Assembly: GCA_937988775.1 (NCBI GenBank)
Contig: CALKHP010000043.1
Coordinates: 1 to 21,509, forward strand
DNA from: an uncultured Alphaproteobacteria bacterium
Lineage (GTDB): Bacteria; Pseudomonadota; Alphaproteobacteria; Rhizobiales; Beijerinckiaceae
Direction of reading: 5' to 3'
DNA length: 21,509 nt
Positions within the stretch are counted from its first letter, which is position 1, and the number at the start of each line of letters is the position of its first letter. Position numbers and translations under genes: made by a program. The notes beneath the pieces are model-generated. The model had not been told where the DNA came from and searched no databases. It was given only the letters and a program-made list of their open reading frames with translations. This document shows, piece by piece, positions 8,123 through 16,177 of the stretch.

Positions 8123-9424
8123 TCAGTCTTTCCTGGCGGTCCGGTCTTTGCCCGCGGTCCGGTCTTTGCCCGCGGTCCGGTCCTTGCCAGCGGTCTTGGC
8201 CTTGGCCGTCGTGAACAGGTTGGCGACGAATTGCGGCAGGCCACGCTCATGGCCGGTATCGATCGCGGCTTCGACGCTCATGCCGGAGCGCAGCACCGGC
8301 ATATCGGGCGGCGTGTCGATGCGGATGCGCAGCGGGATGCGCTGCACCACCTTGACCCAGTTGCCGCTGGTATTCTGCGCCGGCAGCAGCGAGAAGCTCG
8401 AGCCCGAGGCCGGGCTGATGCTGTCGACCGTGCCGTGCCACGTTTCGCCCGGATAGCTGTCCACGGTCACCGAGACGCTCTGGCCGGGCCGGACATAGGT
8501 CAGCTCGGTTTCCTTCGGGTTGGCTTCGACCCAGACATGATCGGTCGAGACCACGCTCATTGAGGCGGTCGAGGCGGTCAGGTACTGGCCGGGCTGCAAC
8601 GAGGGCACGTTGGTGACGATGCCGGCCAGCGGCGCCCGCACCACGGTGTGCGAGAGCTGGCGCGCCGCCTCGTCGCGCTGCGCCAGCGCCTCGCGGTAGC
8701 GCGGATGATCCTCCGGGCGGATATCCGGGTTGCCGCCGAGATTGGCGGCGATCGCCGCGAGCTGCGCCTGCAGCGAGCCGAGCTTCTGCCTGGCGCCGTC
8801 GAGGCTGCGCTGCGCCTGGTCGAAAGCCGCCTTGCTGGCGTAGTTGCGCGCCACGAGCTGCTGCTGGCGGTCGAATTCGGTCTGGAAATACGCCACCTCG
8901 ACCTGCTGCTCGTCGATCTGGGCCTGCATGTCGCGATAGCTCGCCTTGAGCGCCACGATATCGTTGCGCACCGTGGCGAGCTGCGCCTCGGCGCGCGTCA
9001 GGGCAAGCTGGAACGGCTGGTCGTCGAGGCGGAACAGCACGTCGCCCTTGGCGACCTTCTGGTTGTCCTTGACGTCGACTTCCTTGACGATGCCGGAAAT
9101 ATCCGTCGAGACACCGACCATGGCGGCGCGGATATAGGCATTGTCGGAGGAGACGACCGCCCCGCCGGTGACATAGAAATAGCCGCCGACGAGCAGCGCG
9201 ACCGGCAGCGCCGCGAACAGCAGCCGCCGCTTGCGGTCGCGCCGGGGCTGGGTGGCGCGCGGCGGCAACACGTCGGGTATCATGCTGGCCAGCGGCGTGG
9301 CGCCGTCGGGGGCGGCCGGCCGGGCCTCGGCGCTTGCCGGCGCAGCGGGTTTCGCTTCGTCGGTCACCGGCGCGGCCGGCGCGTCGTCCTTCACATAGGC
9401 TCTGTCATCCACGGCTCGTCTCAT
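8123..9424 (-). CDS. emrA: HlyD family periplasmic adaptor subunit, EmrA-like
   Basis: Membrane-fusion protein of about 433 residues linking EmrB to an outer-membrane channel. A cytosolic Ala/Pro-rich N-terminus (about 12-45, repeating xPAAP) precedes one membrane anchor (about 68-86, LLFAALPVALLVGGYF). Then comes the biotinyl-lipoyl half GGAVVSSDNAYIRAAMVGVS, a long coiled-coil hairpin (about 140-250, Gln/Ala rich) and the second lipoyl half VVRAPLAGIVTNV. A beta-barrel region follows. The last 20 or so residues are a TAGKDR repeat tail. The ATG at 9424 is chosen because AAAGAGA lies upstream; starts at 9454 and 9475 have no ribosome site and overlap marR more deeply. It overlaps the marR stop by 20 bases and is translationally coupled to emrB. 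Confidence 0.93.
   Translation of the reverse strand: MRRAVDDRAYVKDDAPAAPVTDEAKPAAPASAEARPAAPDGATPLASMIPDVLPPRATQPRRDRKRRLLFAALPVALLVGGYFYVTGGAVVSSDNAYIRAAMVGVSTDISGIVKEVDVKDNQKVAKGDVLFRLDDQPFQLALTRAEAQLATVRNDIVALKASYRDMQAQIDEQQVEVAYFQTEFDRQQQLVARNYASKAAFDQAQRSLDGARQKLGSLQAQLAAIAANLGGNPDIRPEDHPRYREALAQRDEAARQLSHTVVRAPLAGIVTNVPSLQPGQYLTASTASMSVVSTDHVWVEANPKETELTYVRPGQSVSVTVDSYPGETWHGTVDSISPASGSSFSLLPAQNTSGNWVKVVQRIPLRIRIDTPPDMPVLRSGMSVEAAIDTGHERGLPQFVANLFTTAKAKTAGKDRTAGKDRTAGKDRTARKD
8136..8197 (-). repeat. 18-base tandem repeat in the 3' end of emrA
   Basis: Two identical 18-base units (8136-8153 and 8154-8171, GCGGTCCGGTCTTTGCCC on the plus strand) are followed by a third with two changes (8172-8189) and a partial fourth. 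The period is six codons, so the repeat stays in frame and encodes a basic, hydrophilic TAGKDR tail at the C-terminus of the adaptor, ending three codons before the emrA stop. Such arrays can change copy number by slippage without shifting frame. Confidence 0.9.
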
Positions 9425-9917
9425 GGCGGGTCTCTTTGACGCTGTCTTGGTCATCGACCGGTCTGCTGCAGACATCGATCAGATTGGTTTTCATCACGGT
9501 GAGCACGGCGAGCAGGCGGCTGCGGTCCTCGGCCGAAAGCCCCGCCAGCGCCTCGGCGCGCGTCGTCTCGCTCAGCGCCCGCATCTCGCCGAGCAGCGGA
9601 TGCGCCTTGTCGGTCAGATAGAGCAGCCAGATGCGCCGGTCGCTGTCGTGCCGGCGGCGTTCGACCAGCGCCGCCGCCTCGAGCTTGTCGAGGATGCGCA
9701 CCAGCGTGATCGGCTCGATTTCGAGGATTTCCGCCAGTCCACCCTGGTGGATGCCTTCATGCACGCTCAGATGCGCCAGCACCTGCCATTGCGAGCGCGT
9801 CAGCACGAAACCATGCGCGCGGGCGCGCTGCTCGAACCGCTTGCGCAGCAACCGCGCCACGTCATGCAGCACGAAACCGAGCGTCGGCGTGAGGCCGGTG
9901 ATCGTTCTATCGGACAT
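9405..9917 (-). CDS. MarR family transcriptional regulator
   Basis: A 170-residue dimeric winged-helix regulator of typical MarR length. The N-terminal helix (about 12-35, LGFVLHDVARLLRKRFEQRA) leads to the DNA-binding core LTRSQWQVLAHLSVHEG, GLAEILEIEPITLVRILDKLEAAALVER and the wing RRHDSDRRIWLLYLTDKA (about 39-107). A C-terminal dimerisation helix follows. It is the first gene before emrA and emrB and overlaps emrA by 20 bases, the usual arrangement of a local repressor of a drug pump that is released by the pump's substrate (family knowledge). The ATG at 9917 is preceded by an imperfect palindrome that probably serves as its own operator. No strong ribosome site is visible. Confidence 0.94.
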   Translation of the reverse strand: MSDRTITGLTPTLGFVLHDVARLLRKRFEQRARAHGFVLTRSQWQVLAHLSVHEGIHQGGLAEILEIEPITLVRILDKLEAAALVERRRHDSDRRIWLLYLTDKAHPLLGEMRALSETTRAEALAGLSAEDRSRLLAVLTVMKTNLIDVCSRPVDDQDSVKETRHETSRG

Positions 9918-9925
9918 CGGATATC

Positions 9926-9943
9926 ATAAGCATGCTCATAATA
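9926..9943 (-). promoter_or_regulatory. Putative MarR operator and promoter of the marR-emrAB unit
   Basis: ATAAGCATGCTCAT (9926-9939) is a 14-base palindrome with 12 matching positions, centred at 9932/9933, eight bases before the marR start codon. On the minus strand TATTAT (9938-9943), a good -10 match, overlaps its upstream edge, so a bound dimer would cover the start of transcription. I found no convincing -35. Autoregulation is the inference. Confidence 0.45.
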
Positions 9944-10044
9944 ACCGCCCATATAATGAGGATGCAGGAACAGGGCAACGCGCCATATGCCGCAGCGCGG
10001 CATCGGCGGCCGGCGCGCGCGTCGCACCGTGCTCTGGCGCACAC

Positions 10045-10079
10045 GCCCGGCGCCGTTGCCGCCGCCTGCGGCGCCGGGC
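10045..10079 (+). other. Strong GC-rich hairpin in the gap between marR and the SMP-30 gene
   Basis: GCCCGGCGCCG (10045-10055) is the exact reverse complement of CGGCGCCGGGC (10069-10079), with a 13-base loop that can itself fold (GCCGC/GCGGC). It lies 69 bases before the SMP-30 start codon. No T-run follows, so it is not a classical terminator. It could be part of a leader or a protein-binding site. The remainder of the 231-base gap holds only the MarR operator region. Confidence 0.5.
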
Positions 10080-10148
10080 CGCAAAGCGATTTGCCAGACG
10101 CGCGCGAAACGTCGACATTGCGCCGCCAACCAGCGCTGGAGGAACCCG

Positions 10149-11087
<939 letters not shown>

Positions 11088-11093
11088 GCCCGC

Positions 11094-12587
11094 TCACTCG
11101 CCCGCGACCCTGTCGATGCTGAGTTCGGTGCGCAGCGGGCGTTCCTGCATGACGATCAGCGCGAGCAGCGTCACGCTCATGCCGCAGGCGCTGGCCGCGA
11201 ACACCCAGCGGAACGTGTCGGTAAGGTCGGCGCCGGCCGCCTTGACGAGGCTCGCCAGCATCTCCATCGACACGCCGGCTCCCGTCGCCTCCGGCGGCAG
11301 GCTGCTGAGCACGATGGCGCCGAACGCCGCCACGATCATGGCGCCGCCGAGCTGGCGGAAGAAGTTCATCGTGCCGGTCGCGGTGCCCATCTGGTGCTGC
11401 ATCACGGCGTTCTGGATGCAGATCGTCGTCACCGGCAGCACCGTGCCGAGCCCGAGGCTGCTCAGGCCGAGCAGGAACGAGACCTGCACCAGCGACAGGT
11501 CCTTCGGCATGTAGGCGAGCAGCGACAGGATCGAGATCGACAGGCAGATGCCGAGCATCGGTAGGCGCTTGTAGTGCCGGAAATGCGCCATGATGCGGCC
11601 CGACAGCGTCGCGCCGGTCACCGTGCCGGCCATCAGCGGGATCAGCGCCAGCCCGGCATGGCTCGCCGACAGCCCGTGCACGGCCTGGAAATAGATCGGC
11701 ATGTAGATGGTCAGGCCGATGAACACGCCCATGCCGAAACAGGCGGCGATCGTGCCCATGGCGACGACCTGGTTCGACAGGATGACGCCGGGGATCAGCG
11801 GCTCGGGCGCGCTGCGCAGCCGCAGCACGAACATGAGCCAGAACAGGGCCGAGACGCCGAACATGCCAAGCACGGGCGCCGAGCCCCACGGAAAGCGCAC
11901 GCCGCCCCAGTTCAGGGCCAGCATCAGCGTGATGCTGGCGCTCGTCATCAGCAGCGCGCCGAGAATGTCGAGCTTGTGGCGGCGCTCGTAGCGCGGCAGC
12001 TTCTTGAGCACGCGGTTCGAGATGATGAAGGCGAGCAGGCCGAGCGGCACGTTGATCCAGAAGATGAACGACCAGTGCAGGTGATCGGCGAAGAAGCCGC
12101 CAAGCACCGGCCCGGCCACGCTTGAAGCACCGAACACGCTGGCGATATGCGCCTGGTAGCGCGTGCGCTCGCGCGGCGAGACGACATCGGCGATCACCGT
12201 CTGGGCGAGCGAGATCAGCCCGCCGCCGCCGAGCCCCTGCAGGCCGCGCGCCAGGATCAGCGCCAGCATCGATGGGGCGAGCGCGCAGGCGATCGAGCCG
12301 ATCACGAAGATCACGATCGCGAACAGCAGCGTGACGCGCCGGCCGTGAATATCGGAAATCTTGCCGTAGAGCGGCGTCACCGCCGTCGCCGCCAGCAGAT
12401 AGGCCGTCACCACCCAGGACAGGTGCTCCATGTCGCCGAGTTCGTGGCCGATGGTCGGCATCGCCGTGGCGACGATGGTCTGGTCGAGGGCGGCGAGCAG
12501 CATCGCCAGCAACACACCGCCGATCGTCGTGCGAATCTCGGCATGCGTCAGCGACGGCTGCGCCGGGAGAGGGGCTGGCTGATCCAT
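11094..12587 (-). CDS. DHA2 family MFS transporter (EmrB/QacA type, 14 TM)
   Basis: A 497-residue inner-membrane drug:proton antiporter, distinct from the emrB at 6.6-8.1 kb. Family signatures are LLAALDQTIVATAMPTIGHEL (about 30-50), PLYGKISDIHGRRVTLLFAI (motif A, about 72-91), ARGLQGLGGGGLISLAQTVI, SVFGASSVAGPVLGGFF (motif C) and WSFIFWINVPLGLLAF. About 14 hydrophobic segments are spread over the whole length. No adaptor (HlyD) gene accompanies it, suggesting a single-component pump. The ATG at 12587 is the only sensible start, but I see no clear ribosome site before it (CGCGCATCC), so translation may be weak or leaderless. A short dyad lies about 20-35 bases upstream. The substrate is unknown. 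Confidence 0.94.
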   Translation of the reverse strand: MDQPAPLPAQPSLTHAEIRTTIGGVLLAMLLAALDQTIVATAMPTIGHELGDMEHLSWVVTAYLLAATAVTPLYGKISDIHGRRVTLLFAIVIFVIGSIACALAPSMLALILARGLQGLGGGGLISLAQTVIADVVSPRERTRYQAHIASVFGASSVAGPVLGGFFADHLHWSFIFWINVPLGLLAFIISNRVLKKLPRYERRHKLDILGALLMTSASITLMLALNWGGVRFPWGSAPVLGMFGVSALFWLMFVLRLRSAPEPLIPGVILSNQVVAMGTIAACFGMGVFIGLTIYMPIYFQAVHGLSASHAGLALIPLMAGTVTGATLSGRIMAHFRHYKRLPMLGICLSISILSLLAYMPKDLSLVQVSFLLGLSSLGLGTVLPVTTICIQNAVMQHQMGTATGTMNFFRQLGGAMIVAAFGAIVLSSLPPEATGAGVSMEMLASLVKAAGADLTDTFRWVFAASACGMSVTLLALIVMQERPLRTELSIDRVAGE

Positions 12588-12608
12588 GGATGCGCGGGCT
12601 TAAGCTCG

Positions 12609-12623
12609 GATATAACGAATATC
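12609..12623 (-). promoter_or_regulatory. Possible operator upstream of the MFS exporter
   Basis: GATAT-AACGA-ATATC is a perfect 5-base inverted repeat with a 5-base spacer, in an AT-rich island 22 bases before the MFS start codon. It could bind a small dimeric repressor. No regulator gene is adjacent, so the binding protein, if any, is encoded elsewhere. Confidence 0.3.
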
Positions 12624-12651
12624 GGGAGGCGACCAGTGCCAGTCATCGGCC

Positions 12652-12668
12652 GACCGGCGGAGCCGGTC
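12652..12668 (-). terminator. Stem-loop downstream of the ABC transporter operon
   Basis: GACCGGC (12652-12658) and GCCGGTC (12662-12668) form a perfect 7-base stem with a 3-base loop, about 90 bases after the last gene of the transporter operon. On the minus strand no U-run follows, so termination would be Rho-assisted at best. On the plus strand AATTTT lies about 8-12 bases downstream. Confidence 0.35.
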
Positions 12669-12678
12669 AATGCCAATT

Positions 12679-12738
12679 TTCGCATGTCAGCCATTCACTT
12701 GCCAGCCGTTCACTTGCCAGCCACTCACTTGCCAGCCG
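12679..12738. repeat. 15-base tandem repeat, four units
   Basis: Units of the form TTCACTTGCCAGCC(G/A) lie at 12694-12708, 12709-12723 and 12724-12738, nearly identical to one another. A degenerate first unit (12 of 15 bases) lies at 12679-12693. The array fills much of the 167-base gap between the MFS exporter and the last transporter gene. The period is a multiple of three but no reading frame with a start and ribosome site uses it. Apart from this array, the stem-loop and the short dyad, the gap holds nothing I recognise. Confidence 0.85.
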
Positions 12739-12754
12739 AGCGCCCGAAGCCGTG

Positions 12755-13501
12755 TCACACCAGCGGCGCTGCGACGCCGCGCCCGAAATAGGCTTCCTCG
12801 AGCCGATGCGGCAGGTTGTCCTCGCTGGTATCCGCCTGCAGCACGATGCGCCCCTGCGCCAGCGCCACGACGCGATCGGCGGCGGCAAGCGCCTTCTCGA
12901 TCAGCTGCTCGACGAGCAGCACCGCGATGCCACGGGTGCGCAATTGCCCGATCACGTTCAGCACGCGGTCGACCAGCACCGGCGACAGGCCGGCCGAGGG
13001 CTCGTCCAGCATCAACAGCTTGGGCTGGCGCACCAGCCCCTGCGCCACGGCGAGCATCTGCTGCTGGCCGCCGCTCAGCGCCCCGCCGCGCTCATGCCGC
13101 TTGGCGGCGATCTCGGGAAAGAAGGTCAGCGCCTCGTCGATACGCTGGCCGCGCGCGGCGCCGGGCAGGTCGTAGCCGGCGAGTTCGAGATTGTCCTGCA
13201 CCGAGATCTGCGTGAACACGCGGTGGCCCTCGATGACATGCACCAGCCCGGCGCGGGCGCATTCGCGCGGGCTGCGCCCGGTCAGGTCGCGGCCGCCGAA
13301 GCCGACGCTGCCGGCGCTCGGCCTGATCAGGCCGGACACGGCGCTGAGCAGCGTGGTCTTGCCGGCGCCGTTCGGCCCGAGCAGCGCCACGACCTCGCCC
13401 GGCGCGATGGCGAAATCGACGCCGTGCAACACGCCGATCTTGCCGTAGCCGGCATCGAGCGCGCGCACGTCGAGCAGCGTATCAGGCGCCGAGATAGGCA
13501 C
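12755..13501 (-). CDS. Liv-type ABC transporter ATP-binding protein (LivF-like)
   Basis: A 248-residue cytosolic ATPase subunit of the branched-chain amino acid (HAAT) transporter family. Motifs: Walker A GPNGAGKT (42-49), ABC signature LSGGQQQ (142-148), Walker B LLMLDEPSAGLSP (162-174), and the LivF-typical VEQ in the switch position (Gln199 instead of His). HVIEGHRVFTQISVQDNLEL (88-107) is the usual LivF Q-loop region. The start is GTG at 13501, supported by AAGGAGG seven to eight bases upstream. It overlaps the end of the LivM-LivG fusion by 20 bases and is the last gene of the operon. Its signature motif is intact while that of its presumed partner is not, so the heterodimer may have one strong and one weak ATP site. 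The transported substrate need not be an amino acid. Confidence 0.95.
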   Translation of the reverse strand: MPISAPDTLLDVRALDAGYGKIGVLHGVDFAIAPGEVVALLGPNGAGKTTLLSAVSGLIRPSAGSVGFGGRDLTGRSPRECARAGLVHVIEGHRVFTQISVQDNLELAGYDLPGAARGQRIDEALTFFPEIAAKRHERGGALSGGQQQMLAVAQGLVRQPKLLMLDEPSAGLSPVLVDRVLNVIGQLRTRGIAVLLVEQLIEKALAAADRVVALAQGRIVLQADTSEDNLPHRLEEAYFGRGVAAPLV

Positions 13502-15308
13502 TGACCACCTCCTTATGGGCGCGGATGTCGGCCGGCGTGCCCGAGGCCAGCACCTTGCCGAGATTGAGCACGGTGATGTGATCGCAAATGTCGAAGATCA
13601 GGTCGGCATGGTGCTCGACCAGCAGCACGGCGGTGCCCTGCCGGCTCACCGCCTTGATCAGCGCGCCGAGGCGCTCGATTTCATCCGGCGACAGGCCGGC
13701 CGCCGGCTCGTCGAGCAGCAGCACCGCCGGTTTCAGCATCAGCGCGCGGGCAATCTCGACGAAGCGCAATTCGCTGTGCTGGAGCCGGTCGGAGCGCACA
13801 TGGGCGAGGTTCTCGAGCCCGACGGCGGCGAGCGCGCGCAGGCCCGCCTCGGCGAGCGCCTTCTCCTCGCGGCGCTGGCGCGGCAGCCAGAGCAGCGCTT
13901 CGAGGAAGCCGGCCCTGGCGGCAAAGCCGCCGCCGATCATCACGTTCTGCAACACCGAGGCCTCGCCGACGATGCGCGGCGTCTGGAAGGTGCGCGCGAT
14001 GCGCAAGCCGGCGCGCAGCACGGGCCGGCCCTGCGGCAACACCGTGTCGCCCAGCGCCAGGCTGCCCTCCTCCGGCTTGTAATAGCCGGAGATGACGTTG
14101 AGCGTCGTCGTCTTGCCGCTGCCGTTCGGACCGATCAGCCCATGCACCTGGCCCGGCGCGACATCGAGATCGACGCCGTCGATCGCGCGCACCCCGCCGA
14201 AGGCGAGCACGATGCCGGCGAGCTTGAGGTGGTCGCCATGGGCCGCCCCGCCGATCACGCTTCCTAGCAAGCCCGGCCGCGGCACGATGGCGCGATGCTT
14301 CTCCAGCGGCTTGCGGTTGCGGAAGTCGATCAGCGCCGCGATGCCGCCCGGCATGGCGAGCACGATCACCAGCAGCAGCCCGGCATAAAGGAAGGTCGAC
14401 CACGCCGCGAGCGGCGCCGCGATTTCCGGCAGCACGGTCAGGATCAGCGTGCCGAGCAGCGGCCCGAGGATTGAGCCGCGCCCGCCGATCAGCACCGCGA
14501 TGAAGAACAGCAGCGACAGGTCGAAGGTGAAGGCATCCGGCGTGATATAGGTCTGCAACGTGGCGAACAGGCCGCCGGCAATCGCGCCGACCGCGCCGGC
14601 GAAGATGAACACCGCGACGAACAGGCCCGGCTTCGAGATACCGCTGGCTTCCGCCGCCACCTCGGCATCACGCACCACGATCAGCGCCCGCCCGAAGCGG
14701 CTGCGCCCGAGATTGGCCGTCATCACCGTGCACAGCACCGCGATGGCCAGGCAGAAGTAATACAGGCCCCAGGCGGTATCGAACGGCGCCGGCAGCATCG
14801 GGCCGGGCAGGCCGATGCCGCCGCCGGTGACATTCTGCCAGGCGAGCGCGATCTGCGTGACGATGGTGGCGAAGCCGAGCGTCGTCATGGCGAAATAGAA
14901 CGTGCGCAGCCGCAATGCCGGCAGGCCGATGATGACGCCGGCGACCGCGCCGACCACGGCCGCGCAGGCGAGCGCCAGGAATGGATGCAGCGGCGGCGAG
15001 ACGTTGCCGGCGACCAGCACGCTGGTCGTATAGGCGCCGAGCGTCAGCAGCGCGACATAGCCGATGGCAAGCTGGCCGGCATAGCCGATGATCAGGTTCA
15101 GCCCCGACACCAGCGTCCAGTAGGTCGCGGCGCGCGTGGCGATCAGCGCCCAGTACTCGTTGCCGGTCAGCGGCAGCAGCAGCGCCAGCACGAGTAGCCC
15201 GGCAAAGGGCAGCAGGTGGAAGATCACGCCCTCGGAAGGCGCGGGCAGGACAAGCCCGTTGTCGAGCCCCTTGTCGAGCGAGAGGTCGCGCGGCGCGTTC
15301 ATGGTCAT
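13482..15308 (-). CDS. Liv-type ABC transporter permease/ATP-binding fusion (LivM-LivG)
   Basis: A 608-residue fusion of two subunits. Residues 1 to about 340 form a LivM-type permease with 8-10 membrane segments and the family stretch LNLIIGYAGQLAIGYVALLTLGAY (split over about 70-93), then VVRDAEVAAEASGIS (coupling loop) and IGGRGSILGPLLG. Residues from about 355 form a LivG-type ATPase: LKLAGIVLAFGGVRAIDGVD, Walker A GPNGSGKT (393-400), RTFQTPRI, Walker B LLLDEPAAGLSPDE (530-543) and the switch His566 in VEHHADL. The ABC signature position reads LQHSELRFVEIARAL instead of LSYGQQRRLEIARAL, so the Ser and Gly are not in place. The ATG at 15308 overlaps the LivH stop as TGATG, indicating coupling; a GTG one codon upstream is possible. 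It pairs with LivH, LivF and the binding protein of the same operon. Confidence 0.94.
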   Translation of the reverse strand: MTMNAPRDLSLDKGLDNGLVLPAPSEGVIFHLLPFAGLLVLALLLPLTGNEYWALIATRAATYWTLVSGLNLIIGYAGQLAIGYVALLTLGAYTTSVLVAGNVSPPLHPFLALACAAVVGAVAGVIIGLPALRLRTFYFAMTTLGFATIVTQIALAWQNVTGGGIGLPGPMLPAPFDTAWGLYYFCLAIAVLCTVMTANLGRSRFGRALIVVRDAEVAAEASGISKPGLFVAVFIFAGAVGAIAGGLFATLQTYITPDAFTFDLSLLFFIAVLIGGRGSILGPLLGTLILTVLPEIAAPLAAWSTFLYAGLLLVIVLAMPGGIAALIDFRNRKPLEKHRAIVPRPGLLGSVIGGAAHGDHLKLAGIVLAFGGVRAIDGVDLDVAPGQVHGLIGPNGSGKTTTLNVISGYYKPEEGSLALGDTVLPQGRPVLRAGLRIARTFQTPRIVGEASVLQNVMIGGGFAARAGFLEALLWLPRQRREEKALAEAGLRALAAVGLENLAHVRSDRLQHSELRFVEIARALMLKPAVLLLDEPAAGLSPDEIERLGALIKAVSRQGTAVLLVEHHADLIFDICDHITVLNLGKVLASGTPADIRAHKEVVSAYLGA

Positions 15309-16165
15309 CACACCCGCCGCGCCGCCGGTGCGCCGAACAGGCCCTGGGGCGCCGCCAGCAACACGATGATGAACAGGGCGAACACCGCCACCGACGAGAA
15401 GATGCCGCCAACGAGGAAATTCGCCGTTTGCTGGAACAGCCCGAGCCCGATGCCGCCGATCACCGCGCCACGGTTGTTGCCCATGCCGCCGAGCGCCACC
15501 GGCACGAAGCCGTAGAAGTTGAGCAGCGGCCCGTTGGCGACGAAGGCGAGCAGCAATTGCCCGCCGGCGAAGCCCGCCAGCCCGCCGATCATGCCGGCGA
15601 GCGCATAGCTGGCGATGCGCAGGTTGCGCTCCGGCAGGCCGAGCGCGCGCGCCGCGAAATTATCCTCCGCCACCGCGACGAAGGCGCGCCCGACCAGCGT
15701 GCGGCGATACAGGTATTCGAGCCCCGCGATCGTCGCGGCGCAGGCCAGGACCGGCACCCAGAACTTCTCGTCCCAGATGCCGGAGCCGATGCCGAACAGT
15801 TTCGGGAATGCCTGCGGCTCGGTGCTCCACTCGATGGCGGTGAACTGCTGCATCAGCAGCGCCAGCGCCAGCGTGGTCAGCACGTAGAGATGCTGGTCGA
15901 GGCTTTTCAGCACCGGCCTGACCGCCACGAATTCGGTGACGACGCCGATCAGCGCGCAGCATGCCAGCATCAGCACCAAAGCGAGGACCGGATGGATGCC
16001 CATCCGCACCATGAACAGCGAGCCGAACACGCCGCCGAGCATGCCGAGCGCGCCCGCCGTGAAGCTCATCACCCGCGAGCAGGAATACATCGTGTTGTAG
16101 GTGATGCCGATCAGCGCGTAGACCGCGCCGATCGCCAGCCCCGAGGCGATGATGGAGGCGAGCAT
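15308..16165 (-). CDS. Liv-type ABC transporter permease (LivH-like)
   Basis: Inner-membrane permease of 285 residues, the normal length for LivH, with about eight hydrophobic segments. Family features are the N-terminal GLAIGAVYALIGITYNTMYSCSRVMSFTAGALGMLGG (over residues 9-45), LTTLALALLMQQ (95-106), YRRTLVGRAFVAVAEDNFAARALG (152-175, the cytoplasmic coupling loop) and GFVPVALGGMGNNRGAVIGGIGLGL (about 220-244). It would dimerise with the permease half of the downstream fusion to form the channel. The ATG at 16165 has GAGG ten bases upstream and lies 12 bases after the binding-protein stop. Its stop overlaps the next start codon. YNTMYSCSR replaces the more usual FGVINFAHG-like stretch, so selectivity may differ from classical leucine systems (inference). 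Confidence 0.94.
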   Translation of the reverse strand: MLASIIASGLAIGAVYALIGITYNTMYSCSRVMSFTAGALGMLGGVFGSLFMVRMGIHPVLALVLMLACCALIGVVTEFVAVRPVLKSLDQHLYVLTTLALALLMQQFTAIEWSTEPQAFPKLFGIGSGIWDEKFWVPVLACAATIAGLEYLYRRTLVGRAFVAVAEDNFAARALGLPERNLRIASYALAGMIGGLAGFAGGQLLLAFVANGPLLNFYGFVPVALGGMGNNRGAVIGGIGLGLFQQTANFLVGGIFSSVAVFALFIIVLLAAPQGLFGAPAARRV

Positions 16166-16177
16166 GCGTGATCCGCC

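Noticed and set aside
6570..8456. Long open frame of about 628 codons on the plus strand opposite emrB
   Set aside because: Its translation is a His/Arg/Asp/Gln-rich low-complexity string, the usual antisense shadow in GC-rich DNA, and emrB on the other strand is a clear family member.
9952..9957. TATAAT on the plus strand as a promoter for the SMP-30 gene
   Set aside because: It matches the -10 consensus exactly, but no acceptable -35 was found 16-18 bases upstream and the leader would be about 190 bases.
12679..12738. Possible short CRISPR array
   Set aside because: The units are directly adjacent without spacers and no cas gene is present.
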